From NCBI GenBank assembly GCA_001304365.1, contig LJNA01000023.1, positions 1 through 13,379 of the forward strand: a DNA stretch of 13,379 nt. The letters run 5' to 3'. Position 1 is the first letter of the stretch, and the number at the start of each line of letters is the position of its first letter. This document shows positions 1 through 6,541 of this stretch, one piece after another. Position numbers and translations under genes: made by a program. Below the pieces are notes generated by a model. It was not told the DNA's origin. It did not search any database and saw only the letters and a program-made list of their open reading frames with translations. The DNA comes from Syntrophobacter sp. DG_60. GTDB taxonomy: Bacteria > Desulfobacterota > Desulfofervidia > Desulfofervidales > DG-60.

Positions 1-213
1 TACAACCCCGTTTAAAAACTTATAGAGCTTGTTATAAGTTTTCTGGCATTCGTCAAACGCTCCCTCTTCTTTGGGTTGCTCAGTTCGTTCCAGAGGCCTT
101 TGTGTACCTAAAATTTCCCTTATTCTAAGTACTCCGCCCTCCTCAATTTCTTTATCCTGTTTCCAGGCATTTCCATTTACTATCAAATCCGTTTGCTTGG
201 CCAAGATTCTCAC
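1..213 (-). CDS. Partial CDS of unknown function, 5' part only (71 codons)
   Basis: An open frame starts at a GTG (213-211) that overlaps the TGA stop of the upstream ATPase gene by 4 bases (GTGA). It runs without a stop to the window edge. Such overlap suggests translational coupling in one operon. The visible residues are hydrophilic: an N-terminal stretch with VNGNAWKQDKEIEEGG, a charged linker, then ECQKTYNKLYKFLNGVV, which looks like the start of an amphipathic helix. No catalytic motif is visible before the edge. The helix vaguely recalls the lead-in of HD/HD-GYP-type signalling proteins, but this is a guess. A TTG four codons downstream is an alternative start. I do not recognise the family. 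Confidence 0.6.
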   Translation of the reverse strand, partial: MRILAKQTDLIVNGNAWKQDKEIEEGGVLRIREILGTQRPLERTEQPKEEGAFDECQKTYNKLYKFLNGVV

Positions 214-1010
214 CTTATCTCATCAGCTAATCTAACCACTATATCTGAGTCGATACGTTCTAATTTCTTACTGAAGCCCAATAGCAAACTCATATCACAG
301 ATGTTATTGATTTTCCTGGGTATACCTTGAGAATACTTATGGATAATGTTAATAGCCTCCTTAGTGAATATATTATTCTCTGACCCGGCTGCACGTAACC
401 GGAAAGCTACATATTCTTCTACCTGGTGAAGGTTCAACCCAGTTAAGTGGTATTTTAGGCCTATTCTTTGATTGAGTGCTGGAATCTTAGCAATTTTTTT
501 CTCCAACTCCAGTTGTCCTAAAAGAATTAAGGTTAAAAGAAAACTTTCACTTAGTTGAAAATTTAAAAGCAAACGAAGTTCCTCAAAATTGTTCATATCG
601 GTTATGGCCTGGGCTTCATCAATCATAATTACTGTATGTTTCTCCTTTTCCATGTTTCCTATCAACACATCATTTAAAGAGTGAAGCAAATCCACCTTGG
701 CCTTTTGAGGGCTGTTAATTCCTAATTGGTAAAGTATTTCTCTTAGGAGTTCGTTAGGACTAAGTGTAGGATGGGTAATAAGGGCAATCTCCCATTTTTC
801 TTGAGAAGCGAGTTCAAGAACAAAGGCTCGGCTAATCAAGGTTTTTCCACATCCCACATCACCAATCAACATGGTTGCCCCTTTACGTGCTTTAGCGGCA
901 TAGAGCAATCTCCCCAAGGCCTCCTCATGTTGGGCTGATCTATAAAATAATCTAGGATCAGCAACATTTTCAAACGGTAGTTTTTTAAACCCCCAATATG
1001 TCTGGTACAT
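210..1010 (-). CDS. ExeA/MshM-type AAA ATPase
   Basis: This is a 266-residue P-loop ATPase of the ExeA/GspA-MshM kind. The N-terminus (MYQTYWGFKKLPF) is the classic opening of this family. Walker A is GDVGCGKT at residues 50-57. Walker B is VIMIDEAQ at 127-134 with D131 and E132. A sensor-like segment LILLGQ follows near 161-166. The C-terminal helical lid has GIPRKINNICD near 229-239, as usual in the family. The protein holds only the AAA part. It lacks the peptidoglycan-binding domain of full-length ExeA, so it matches the shorter ATPases found in MSHA pilus and exopolysaccharide/PEP-CTERM loci. The likely role is ATP-driven assembly of a secretion, pilus or polysaccharide export complex at the inner membrane. 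It lies downstream of two response regulators and is coupled to the next gene by a 4-base overlap. An AGGG-type ribosome site precedes the ATG. Confidence 0.85.
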   Translation of the reverse strand: MYQTYWGFKKLPFENVADPRLFYRSAQHEEALGRLLYAAKARKGATMLIGDVGCGKTLISRAFVLELASQEKWEIALITHPTLSPNELLREILYQLGINSPQKAKVDLLHSLNDVLIGNMEKEKHTVIMIDEAQAITDMNNFEELRLLLNFQLSESFLLTLILLGQLELEKKIAKIPALNQRIGLKYHLTGLNLHQVEEYVAFRLRAAGSENNIFTKEAINIIHKYSQGIPRKINNICDMSLLLGFSKKLERIDSDIVVRLADEIR

Positions 1011-1098
1011 TCTTCTACCCTTTTATACTACCATCTCGTACATCGTCATTTTTTCTTAGAAATTTCCCTTGTGCATGATTCATAATTCACGGTTTTTT

Positions 1099-1479
1099 TT
1101 ATCTTGATTCTCGTCTTGCGTCTTTTAACCCTTTTGCCACCGCTTCCTTCATTAGCTCTAAGTCCAATGGCTTTGGCATGTACAGAACTATCCCCATTTT
1201 CCTTACCTTGGATTCTATTTCAATTGAATGATCCGAGGTAGTAAAGATGACCCGGATGTCAGGATGAAGCCCTTTTAATATGGAAATGAGTTCTATTCCC
1301 GGGGTATCAAATAGCTCCATATCAATAACCGCAAGGTGAATATTTGTCTTCTTTGCTATGTTTAGGGCAGCCTTAGCAGATGTGGTGGTAAACACCGCCC
1401 GCCCCTTACAGCAAAGTCTTCGTTTAAGTGAATCCAAGTTGGTTTGGTCCTGATCAACTAGAAGAATATGGGATTTCAT
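1099..1479 (-). CDS. Single-domain response regulator (CheY-like receiver)
   Basis: This is a receiver domain with no output domain. From the chosen ATG at 1479 it has 126 residues: MKSHILLVDQDQ gives the acidic pocket, AVIDMEL carries the phospho-acceptor aspartate, FTTS supplies the switch Thr/Ser, and MPKPLD the conserved lysine. The frame is open upstream to another ATG at 1521. I prefer 1479 because the receiver fold starts there and AAGGA precedes it by a few bases. Proteins of this kind act as phosphotransfer intermediates or by protein-protein contact. The gene follows the NtrC-type regulator on the same strand after a 0.2-kb spacer, so both may receive signal from a kinase outside the window. 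The receiver resembles that of the NtrC-type neighbour (both have TPG/LSG-type loops and KPL), but the target is unknown. Confidence 0.85.
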   Translation of the reverse strand: MKSHILLVDQDQTNLDSLKRRLCCKGRAVFTTTSAKAALNIAKKTNIHLAVIDMELFDTPGIELISILKGLHPDIRVIFTTSDHSIEIESKVRKMGIVLYMPKPLDLELMKEAVAKGLKDARRESR

Positions 1480-1521
1480 GTCTTCCTTATCTATCGCAAC
1501 AAATATGCCATCTCTGGGCAT

Positions 1522-1733
1522 ATTTAAGGATATCCATGATTATTAAGGGAAAAAAGGAGAATCGGGGATTAAACTAACAGGATCCTTATGAAAGATATTT
1601 TTCGCAATATGCAACAGGTGGAGTGGTTCCTATGCCCAATCGTAATGGCAATGGCCATTTCCACAGTCTGTTGCATTCTGCTATATAGGTTGCATTCTGC
1701 TCCATATTATTAAGCTCGTGGTGAACTATGAAG
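1522..1733. repeat. Spacer with GTTGCATTCTGCT direct repeats and a dyad
   Basis: This 212-bp spacer lies between the two regulator genes. It has a perfect 13-bp direct repeat GTTGCATTCTGCT at 1670-1682 and 1689-1701, 19 bp apart start to start. ATGCAACAG at 1609-1617 is the inverted complement of CTGTTGCAT at 1668-1676, so the same core occurs three times in both orientations. AATGGCCATT (palindrome) lies between. This arrangement looks like a multi-site operator or enhancer, but no regulator can be assigned from sequence alone. Confidence 0.45.
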
Positions 1734-3176
1734 TCAAAGACCGTATTTTTTTATCTTTCTATAAAGAGTAGCCTTATCTATCCCCAAAAGCCTGGCGGCT
1801 GGAACCTTCTTGCCTTTTGTTATCTGTAAGGCTCTTTTGATCAAAGCAACCTCACTTTTCCTCAAAGTAGGGACGGCTTTGGGGCCGCTTGGACCTTCTA
1901 TATCCTTGTGTTTCCTTACCTGTGAAGAGAGGTCGGTAACGCCAATGGTCTCGTCTGCTCCCATGACAAATGCCCTCTCAATCACACTCTGTAATTCCCT
2001 TACATTTCCTGGCCAACGGTAACTCAACAAAAGATCCATGGCCTCCGGTGATATGCCCTTAACCCTTCTTTTCCCTTTGTTATTAAATACGTCCACAAAA
2101 TGGTTTACAAGAACGGGGATATCCTCTTTTCTCTCCCGAAGGGGTGTAATGTTAATGGGGATGACGTTTAGGCGATAAAAGAGATCCTTCCTTAAGGCTC
2201 CACTTTTTATAGCATCCTCTAAACCCCTGTTGGTAGCGGCTATTACCCTTACATCTACCCCCATCTCTTTAGTATCGCCTACCGGTCTTACCTTCTTTTC
2301 TTGGAGAGTACGCAGAAGTTTAAGCTGCACAGGGTGGGAGATCTCTGCTATCTCATCTAAGAAGATAGTGCCACCTTCTGCTGCCCTAAATAGGCCGATG
2401 TTATCTTTGATTGCCCCACTAAATGCACCCTTGCGGTGGCCGAAAAGCTCACTCTCCAGGAGAGTTTCCACAATGGCTCCACAATATACTGGAACAAAGG
2501 GCTTATTTTTTCGATTACTCCTTTGGTGGATGGTTTTAGCCACCAGCTCTTTTCCGGTTCCACTTTCCCCCTGAATTAAGATGGTAGAGTCATTTTGGCT
2601 GACCCTTTCTATTATTTCATAGAGTTCTTGCATCTGGGAACTAACCCCGATAATGTCACCATATCTATATCGCTCTTTTAGCCTCTTCTTAAGGAATATA
2701 TTCTCCCTCAATAAGATTTTTCTCTCTATGATTCTATCCACCAATTTCTTTATTCGATCTAACTCCAGGGGTTTTAGGACATAATCATAGCTCCTGAGCC
2801 TCAGGGCCTCGATGGCGGATTCCATGTCTCCATGAGCGGTAGTAATTATTACCTCTATTTCTGGATTATGGTCTTTTATGGCCGAAACAAGTTCAAGTCC
2901 ACTCAATGTAGGTGTATCTAAGTCTGCAAAGACTATCTCAAAATCTTTCTTCTTAACCAATTCAAGGGCTTTCAAACCATCATCTATTACTGTCACTTTG
3001 TACCCCAGAGGAGATAGGTATTTTTGTATAATAGAGAGTTGTTCACTATCACCATCGACAAATAAAATCTCCAGATTCTGACCGTGTCTCCTGTCTATAC
3101 CACTCCTTCGTTCAAAAAGCATCCGTGGTACCTGTCTATTGGGATCCCGTCTGTCCCTTCCAGACCTTTTATCCAT
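1734..3176 (-). CDS. NtrC-family sigma-54-dependent response regulator
   Basis: This 480-residue protein is a full bacterial enhancer-binding protein. An unusual arginine-rich N-terminal tail (1-32) precedes the receiver domain (about 35-150), with phospho-acceptor D85 in FADLDTP and lysine in VLKPLE. The AAA+ domain (about 172-405) has Walker A GESGTGKE (203-210), a sigma-54 contact loop GAFSGA (250-255), Walker B GGTIFLDE (268-275) and the WPGNVREL segment (388-395). A Fis-type helix-turn-helix ends the protein (about 446-480, ARLLGIDKATLYRKIKKYGL). The contact loop has serine for the usual threonine of GAFTGA, a conservative change. Once phosphorylated it should remodel sigma-54 RNA polymerase at -24/-12 promoters. 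The good -24/-12 element upstream of the nusG-like gene is an obvious candidate target. The partner histidine kinase is not in the window. Confidence 0.95.
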   Translation of the reverse strand: MDKRSGRDRRDPNRQVPRMLFERRSGIDRRHGQNLEILFVDGDSEQLSIIQKYLSPLGYKVTVIDDGLKALELVKKKDFEIVFADLDTPTLSGLELVSAIKDHNPEIEVIITTAHGDMESAIEALRLRSYDYVLKPLELDRIKKLVDRIIERKILLRENIFLKKRLKERYRYGDIIGVSSQMQELYEIIERVSQNDSTILIQGESGTGKELVAKTIHQRSNRKNKPFVPVYCGAIVETLLESELFGHRKGAFSGAIKDNIGLFRAAEGGTIFLDEIAEISHPVQLKLLRTLQEKKVRPVGDTKEMGVDVRVIAATNRGLEDAIKSGALRKDLFYRLNVIPINITPLRERKEDIPVLVNHFVDVFNNKGKRRVKGISPEAMDLLLSYRWPGNVRELQSVIERAFVMGADETIGVTDLSSQVRKHKDIEGPSGPKAVPTLRKSEVALIKRALQITKGKKVPAARLLGIDKATLYRKIKKYGL

Positions 3177-3203
3177 TCCAGATGTGATCTTCTATCCCCC
3201 CCG

Positions 3204-3238
3204 TAATTGCTCAAAATCTTGTGGATTTCGAGCAATTA
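3204..3238. repeat. Hairpin repeat, copy 1 (GCTCAAAATC family)
   Basis: TAATTGCTCAAAATC (3204-3218) pairs with GATTTCGAGCAATTA (3224-3238) around a 5-nt loop, with one mismatch in 15. The core (GCTCAAAAT, TGTGG, GAGC) recurs about 150 bp away at 3354-3383. It lies just upstream of the ntrC-like gene. No T-run follows on either strand, so it is not a typical terminator. Confidence 0.7.
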
Positions 3239-3353
3239 ATTGCAAAATGCAGAATGCAAATTGTAAAATGTAAAATGAATCAGTTAATTTAATTAATCTA
3301 ACTCCTAATTCCTGACTTCTATTTTGACTTTTGCACTTTTCATTTTTCAATGT
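3239..3353. other. Low-complexity AT-rich spacer between the paired hairpins
   Basis: This stretch contains short near-repeats such as TGCAAAATGCAGAATGCAAA and TGTAAAATGTAAAATG on the plus strand, and no convincing reading frame on either strand. Together with the two flanking hairpins it makes up most of the 385-bp gap between the ntrC-like and nusG-like genes. The remaining part, 3384-3561, shows no recognisable feature. Confidence 0.5.
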
Positions 3354-3383
3354 CTGCTCAAAATTCTGTGGAATTTTGAGCAG
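3354..3383. repeat. Hairpin repeat, copy 2 (GCTCAAAATTC family)
   Basis: CTGCTCAAAATTC (3354-3366) and GAATTTTGAGCAG (3371-3383) form a perfect 13-bp stem with a TGTG loop. The sequence is closely related to the hairpin at 3204-3238, so the two are copies of one small palindromic element. It lies between the nusG-like and ntrC-like genes. It could protect or end the nusG-like transcript, but it lacks a U-tract. Confidence 0.75.
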
Positions 3384-3561
3384 ATACAGCCACGCTTTTC
3401 ATTTTGAGTTAAATAAGAGGTTAACAGAAATGAGATGTCTGTGCAACCCTATCTGAATTTATCTTATTTTTTAGTGTTTAGGTGGTTGATTTTAATTAGG
3501 GCATGCCTCCGCCACTGTAAATTCATAAAAAATCTATGTAAGTACCCAATATCATGGGTTT

Positions 3562-4059
3562 TTATGCCATTGCTACAACCGAAGCAGGAAGCGAAACCCT
3601 TATCTGTACATTTATCAAATTAAGCAGCAGGCAGACCCTCTGTTTGTCGGATTCCCAGTGGTCAAATATAGCAAGTATATCTTTAAAGGGGCCTGATTTT
3701 ATCATTACTAAATCATTCTTTTTAAATCTATTTGGTCTAATTAAGCCATCTTTACTTGCTAGGGATTCAATGGAATAAATTAGTTCTTCAGCGATAGGTT
3801 GAGGCCTTGTATTTTCCCAAAGTACCTTTTTTACCCCCCTTGTCCAGCATAGATGACAGACCTCTTTTCTTTCACACTGCGCAAATACATAGCTAGGAAA
3901 GAGGGGTTTTATCTTCTTATATCTTTTAAGGCCTTTATAGATATATGTCTGTGTCCTTGGAAAATATGTGTTAATCCCCTTTTGGGTCAGATAAAAGATT
4001 ACCTTTTCTTCTTGGGAAGGCTTTGTTTGAATTACATACCAGTTGTTCTGAACATTCAT
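3562..4059 (-). CDS. NusG-family specialised elongation factor (RfaH/LoaP/UpxY-like)
   Basis: This 165-residue protein has an NGN domain (about 1-100), starting with NNWYVIQTKPSQEEKV and carrying the family signature KPLFPSYVFA (51-60). A KOW-type C-terminal domain follows (about 112-165, FKKNDLVMIKSGPFKD). Length and layout fit NusG paralogues that load on RNA polymerase and suppress pausing and termination over long operons, often for polysaccharide, antibiotic or pilus synthesis. Housekeeping nusG normally sits beside secE and rplK, which are absent here, so a specialised paralogue is the better call. AAAGGTGA precedes the ATG by about 11 nt. A near-consensus sigma-54 promoter lies about 115 nt upstream. 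The target operon is not identified; the ATPase block downstream or genes beyond the left edge are candidates. No ops-like element was found downstream in the window. Confidence 0.88.
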   Translation of the reverse strand: MNVQNNWYVIQTKPSQEEKVIFYLTQKGINTYFPRTQTYIYKGLKRYKKIKPLFPSYVFAQCERKEVCHLCWTRGVKKVLWENTRPQPIAEELIYSIESLASKDGLIRPNRFKKNDLVMIKSGPFKDILAIFDHWESDKQRVCLLLNLINVQIRVSLPASVVAMA

Positions 4060-4170
4060 CTATATTTGTTTCACCTTTAATTTAACCCAGATTGTGCATA
4101 TAAATTCTGAAAAACGAGATCTCCAAAACACTGTTTATCCATATTGTTTTGTCTCTTATCCCATTTTTCA

Positions 4171-4188
4171 AGCAAATTATGTGCCAAA
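4171..4188 (-). promoter_or_regulatory. Sigma-54 (-24/-12) promoter upstream of nusG-like gene
   Basis: On the minus strand the sequence reads TTTGGCACATAATTTGCT. This matches the sigma-54 consensus TGGCAC(G)-N4-TTGC(T), with the diagnostic GG and GC exactly 10 bases apart (GG at 4185-4184, GC at 4173-4172). Predicted transcription start is near 4160, giving a leader of about 100 nt to the nusG-like ATG at 4059. The NtrC-type activator encoded two genes downstream on the same strand is a plausible regulator. The element also lies at the edge of a palindrome-rich repeat (4189-4230). Confidence 0.8.
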
Positions 4189-4230
4189 TGCAGATAAATG
4201 CAGGCGGAGATGCGGATTTACGCAGATAAT
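4189..4230. repeat. Intergenic repeat of the ATCTGCG/ATCTGTG type
   Basis: The stretch contains CAGATAAATGCAGG, GAGATGCGGATTTACGCAGATAA and similar words that recur in mirrored form. It resembles, with CTGCG in place of CTGTG, the palindromic element at 5127-5220. It sits directly behind the -24 element of the nusG-like promoter. It is non-coding as far as can be seen; assignment to one repeat family with 5127-5220 is inferred from similarity of the repeated words. Confidence 0.4.
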
Positions 4231-4373
4231 TACCGGGAATCAGAGTGAGGTCTTTTTTTGTTGGGATCTTATTTAGAGTGAAAATCAAAAAAACCTTGAT
4301 TTTACTGGTCTTTTTTTGTATTATTATTTTGGATCCCGACACCATTTATTTGTATAATCTCTCCCAAATCCTT

Positions 4374-5084
4374 ATGTTGAAGATCCTAGACAAAAAGCGA
4401 TTTTTAGGGGTAGACTTTTGGGAATTTGGGATTCGGTCTATGAACCGGAGATTGGGTGCAGAAATTATAGGAAACCTACTATTTTCCCATCCTATAAGAT
4501 CTATTAGGGGTTTTTTAAGGTATGGCCATTATTTAGCTCAGGGTAAACCCAAAATGAGACTTCCTGTGGAGACGATTCCCCGCCTTCGTCCACTTCTCAT
4601 AGGTGCATATTGTCAGAAGCCCAAAGGCTGTCCAGCAGGACGGTTTAATCATAGATGCCTTTTTGCAGAAACCTTAACTACATATTCATCTTGTGAATAC
4701 TGCGATCTCAAAAAAATGGCAGAATTGGCTGCAATTCTCAGATGTTCTTTTTATATTATGACAACTGCTTTAGATGTCCTTATTGATATCTTTCTAGGCA
4801 AAACCTTCCCTCATTTTCTTGTAATGATATGTGCTTATGCCAAAGGACTTTTCTTGTTTCCCGCCCTTATCTTTAATATGGAAGGGTGGGCCTTTACATT
4901 GGGAAGAGGCAGTTGTCGAAATTACCAGGAGTTTTTATTAGCCGATATGGGTAGTAAATGGAATCAAACTTTCCTTTCTCCCCTTTCCCATAAATCTTTC
5001 ATTAACCTGTACAGGCAGATTAAGATTTCAAATGACTATCAGAGATTGATTAGAAAAGGACACTTTTATACACCTTCTTCATAA
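4374..5084 (+). CDS. Cysteine-rich conserved-looking protein of unknown function
   Basis: This is a plus-strand gene of about 236 residues, divergent from the nusG-like gene and convergent with hisD. The centre carries a cysteine cluster: YCQKPKGCPAGRFNHRC, then SSCEYCDL about 16 residues later. After it come RCSFYIMTTALDVLIDIF, a hydrophobic stretch with a further Cys (MICAYAKGLFLFP), then GRGSCRNYQEFLLADMGSK. The spaced cysteines suggest metal or Fe-S binding; the hydrophobic parts are not convincing membrane helices. From memory such an arrangement occurs in uncharacterised proteins of anaerobes, but I cannot name a family. The start is uncertain: ATG 4374 is the first methionine, it has no clear ribosome site, and the frame is open upstream to GTG codons at 4278 and 4245, which would add a hydrophobic segment (TLILLVFFCIIIL). 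Confidence 0.7.
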   Translation: MLKILDKKRFLGVDFWEFGIRSMNRRLGAEIIGNLLFSHPIRSIRGFLRYGHYLAQGKPKMRLPVETIPRLRPLLIGAYCQKPKGCPAGRFNHRCLFAETLTTYSSCEYCDLKKMAELAAILRCSFYIMTTALDVLIDIFLGKTFPHFLVMICAYAKGLFLFPALIFNMEGWAFTLGRGSCRNYQEFLLADMGSKWNQTFLSPLSHKSFINLYRQIKISNDYQRLIRKGHFYTPSS

Positions 5085-5126
5085 GATCAAATTGAGTTTC
5101 TTGATGCCAAGGAAATTATAAAATTT

Positions 5127-5220
5127 GCCACAGATTTTCGCCGATACCCGTAGAAAATATTTTATATTTAAAATCCTGATGATCTGTGTTTATCTGTGCC
5201 ATTCTGTGTAAATCTGTGGC
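5127..5220. repeat. 94-bp palindromic intergenic repeat (ATCTGTG family)
   Basis: GCCACAGATTT (5127-5137) and AAATCTGTGGC (5210-5220) are perfect 11-bp terminal inverted repeats. The right half has four spaced copies of TCTGTG (GATCTGTG, TATCTGTG, TTCTGTG, AATCTGTG). It fills the gap between the convergent 3' ends of the cysteine-rich gene and hisD, so it may act as a bidirectional transcript end. Repeats of this kind are widespread in bacterial genomes and their function is not established. Confidence 0.7.
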
Positions 5221-5244
5221 TTAAATTAAAGTATTTGTTCTTTA

Positions 5245-6537
5245 TCATTCGTTTTCTTCGAACCTCTTTTCAATACTAGTTGCGTGGGCAAGAAGGCCTT
5301 CTATATGGGCCATTTCTATGGCCCTTGGCCCTAAAATATCTAGCCCCTCTTTAGAGATAAAAATAATACTAGAGCGCTTTATGAAATGCTCCACAGAGAG
5401 CACAGAAGAAAATCTAGCCGTACCCGCTGTAGGCAAGGTGTGATTTGGACCAGCTACATAATCACCGATAGGTTCTGAGGCATATTTTCCTAGAAAAATA
5501 GCCCCTGCATGCCTTATCTTACCCAATAAACTCATAGGGTCACTCACCAAGAGTTCTAAATGTTCTGGGGCGATGATATTGATGACCTCTGCAGCCATAT
5601 TTAAATCAGGCAGAATGAATATATGTCCCTGCTGTTTTAAGGCAGTTTTTGCAATGGCCCTTCGAGGCAAATTAGGTAGTTGCTTATCGATTTCCTCTAA
5701 TACCGCCTTTGCATAGGCCTTTGATGTAGTAACCAAGATGGGCATAGCCATTTCATCATGCTCTGCTTGGGAAAGTAAGTCAGCAGCTACCCATGAAGAA
5801 GGTACGCTTCCATCGGAAACAACGGCAATTTCACTGGGGCCGGCAATCATATCAATGCCCACCTCTCCAAACACCAGTTTTTTGGCAGCAGCAACATAGA
5901 TATTCCCTGGCCCACAAATGAAATCTACTTTTGGGACTGTTTTTGTGCCAAATGCTAGGGCAGCAATGGCCTGTGCCCCTCCAAGGCGAAATATCCTTTT
6001 TATTCCCGCAATTTTGGTAGCTGCCAATATAGCTGGAGAAATCTGCCCCTTAGGTGTAGGCATGGCCATAGTAATCTCCCTTACCCCGGCTATTTTAGCA
6101 GGTATGGCATTCATCAGTACTGTGGAAGGGTAAGCGGCCTTTCCCCCAGGACAATATATGCCAACCTTTTCTAAAGGTGTAATACGCTGTCCGAGGAGAT
6201 TTCCCATTTCATCTGTAATAAACCAGCTTTTTGGCAACTGCTTGCGATGGAATGCCTCAATTCTTTTTGCTGCATATTCTAAAGCAGGAATGATCTCTCT
6301 GTTTTTTTGATAGGCTGCATCAATTTCTTCTGAGCCAATCTCAAAGCCCATTTCTTTTAAGTCCACAGAGTCAAACCTTTTTGTATATTTTATTAAGGCC
6401 TCATCCCCGTATTTTTTTATATCTTTTAGGATGGTAGAAACGGTTTTAAGTGCCTGTTGTGGGATAAACTTTTGGCTTTGCCAACGTCTTTTAAACTTTA
6501 ATAAGCCAGCTTCGTTTTTAATAATTGAAGTTTCCAT
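5245..6537 (-). CDS. hisD: Histidinol dehydrogenase
   Basis: HisD is the NAD-dependent, zinc-containing enzyme of the last two steps of histidine synthesis (L-histidinol to L-histidine), in the cytoplasm. The 430 residues match the usual length (E. coli about 434). Diagnostic segments are PGGKAAYPSTVLMNAIPA (130-147), GPGNIYVAAAK (209-219), SQAEHD (256-261, zinc ligands Q257 and H260), PEHLELL (324-330, catalytic E325 and H326), GDYVAGPNHTLPT (358-370, zinc ligand D359) and the C-terminal zinc ligand H418 in LLAHATS. All catalytic positions are present. The ATG lies 4 bases after the pilB stop, so the gene is almost certainly co-transcribed with pilB and lacks room for its own promoter. No other his gene is visible in the window. 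Confidence 0.98.
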   Translation of the reverse strand: METSIIKNEAGLLKFKRRWQSQKFIPQQALKTVSTILKDIKKYGDEALIKYTKRFDSVDLKEMGFEIGSEEIDAAYQKNREIIPALEYAAKRIEAFHRKQLPKSWFITDEMGNLLGQRITPLEKVGIYCPGGKAAYPSTVLMNAIPAKIAGVREITMAMPTPKGQISPAILAATKIAGIKRIFRLGGAQAIAALAFGTKTVPKVDFICGPGNIYVAAAKKLVFGEVGIDMIAGPSEIAVVSDGSVPSSWVAADLLSQAEHDEMAMPILVTTSKAYAKAVLEEIDKQLPNLPRRAIAKTALKQQGHIFILPDLNMAAEVINIIAPEHLELLVSDPMSLLGKIRHAGAIFLGKYASEPIGDYVAGPNHTLPTAGTARFSSVLSVEHFIKRSSIIFISKEGLDILGPRAIEMAHIEGLLAHATSIEKRFEENE

Positions 6538-6541
6538 TGTT

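Noticed and set aside
2230..2574. Plus-strand ORF of 114 codons inside the NtrC-type gene
   Set aside because: Antisense shadow of the highly conserved AAA+ domain.
3239..3353. Possible CRISPR-like or tandem repeat array (TGTAAAATG words)
   Set aside because: Units are short, irregular and without spacers of constant length; simple low-complexity DNA.
4082..4345. Minus-strand ORF of 87 codons between the nusG-like and cysteine-rich genes
   Set aside because: It covers the sigma-54 promoter and repeat and shows no motif; the promoter reading explains the region better.
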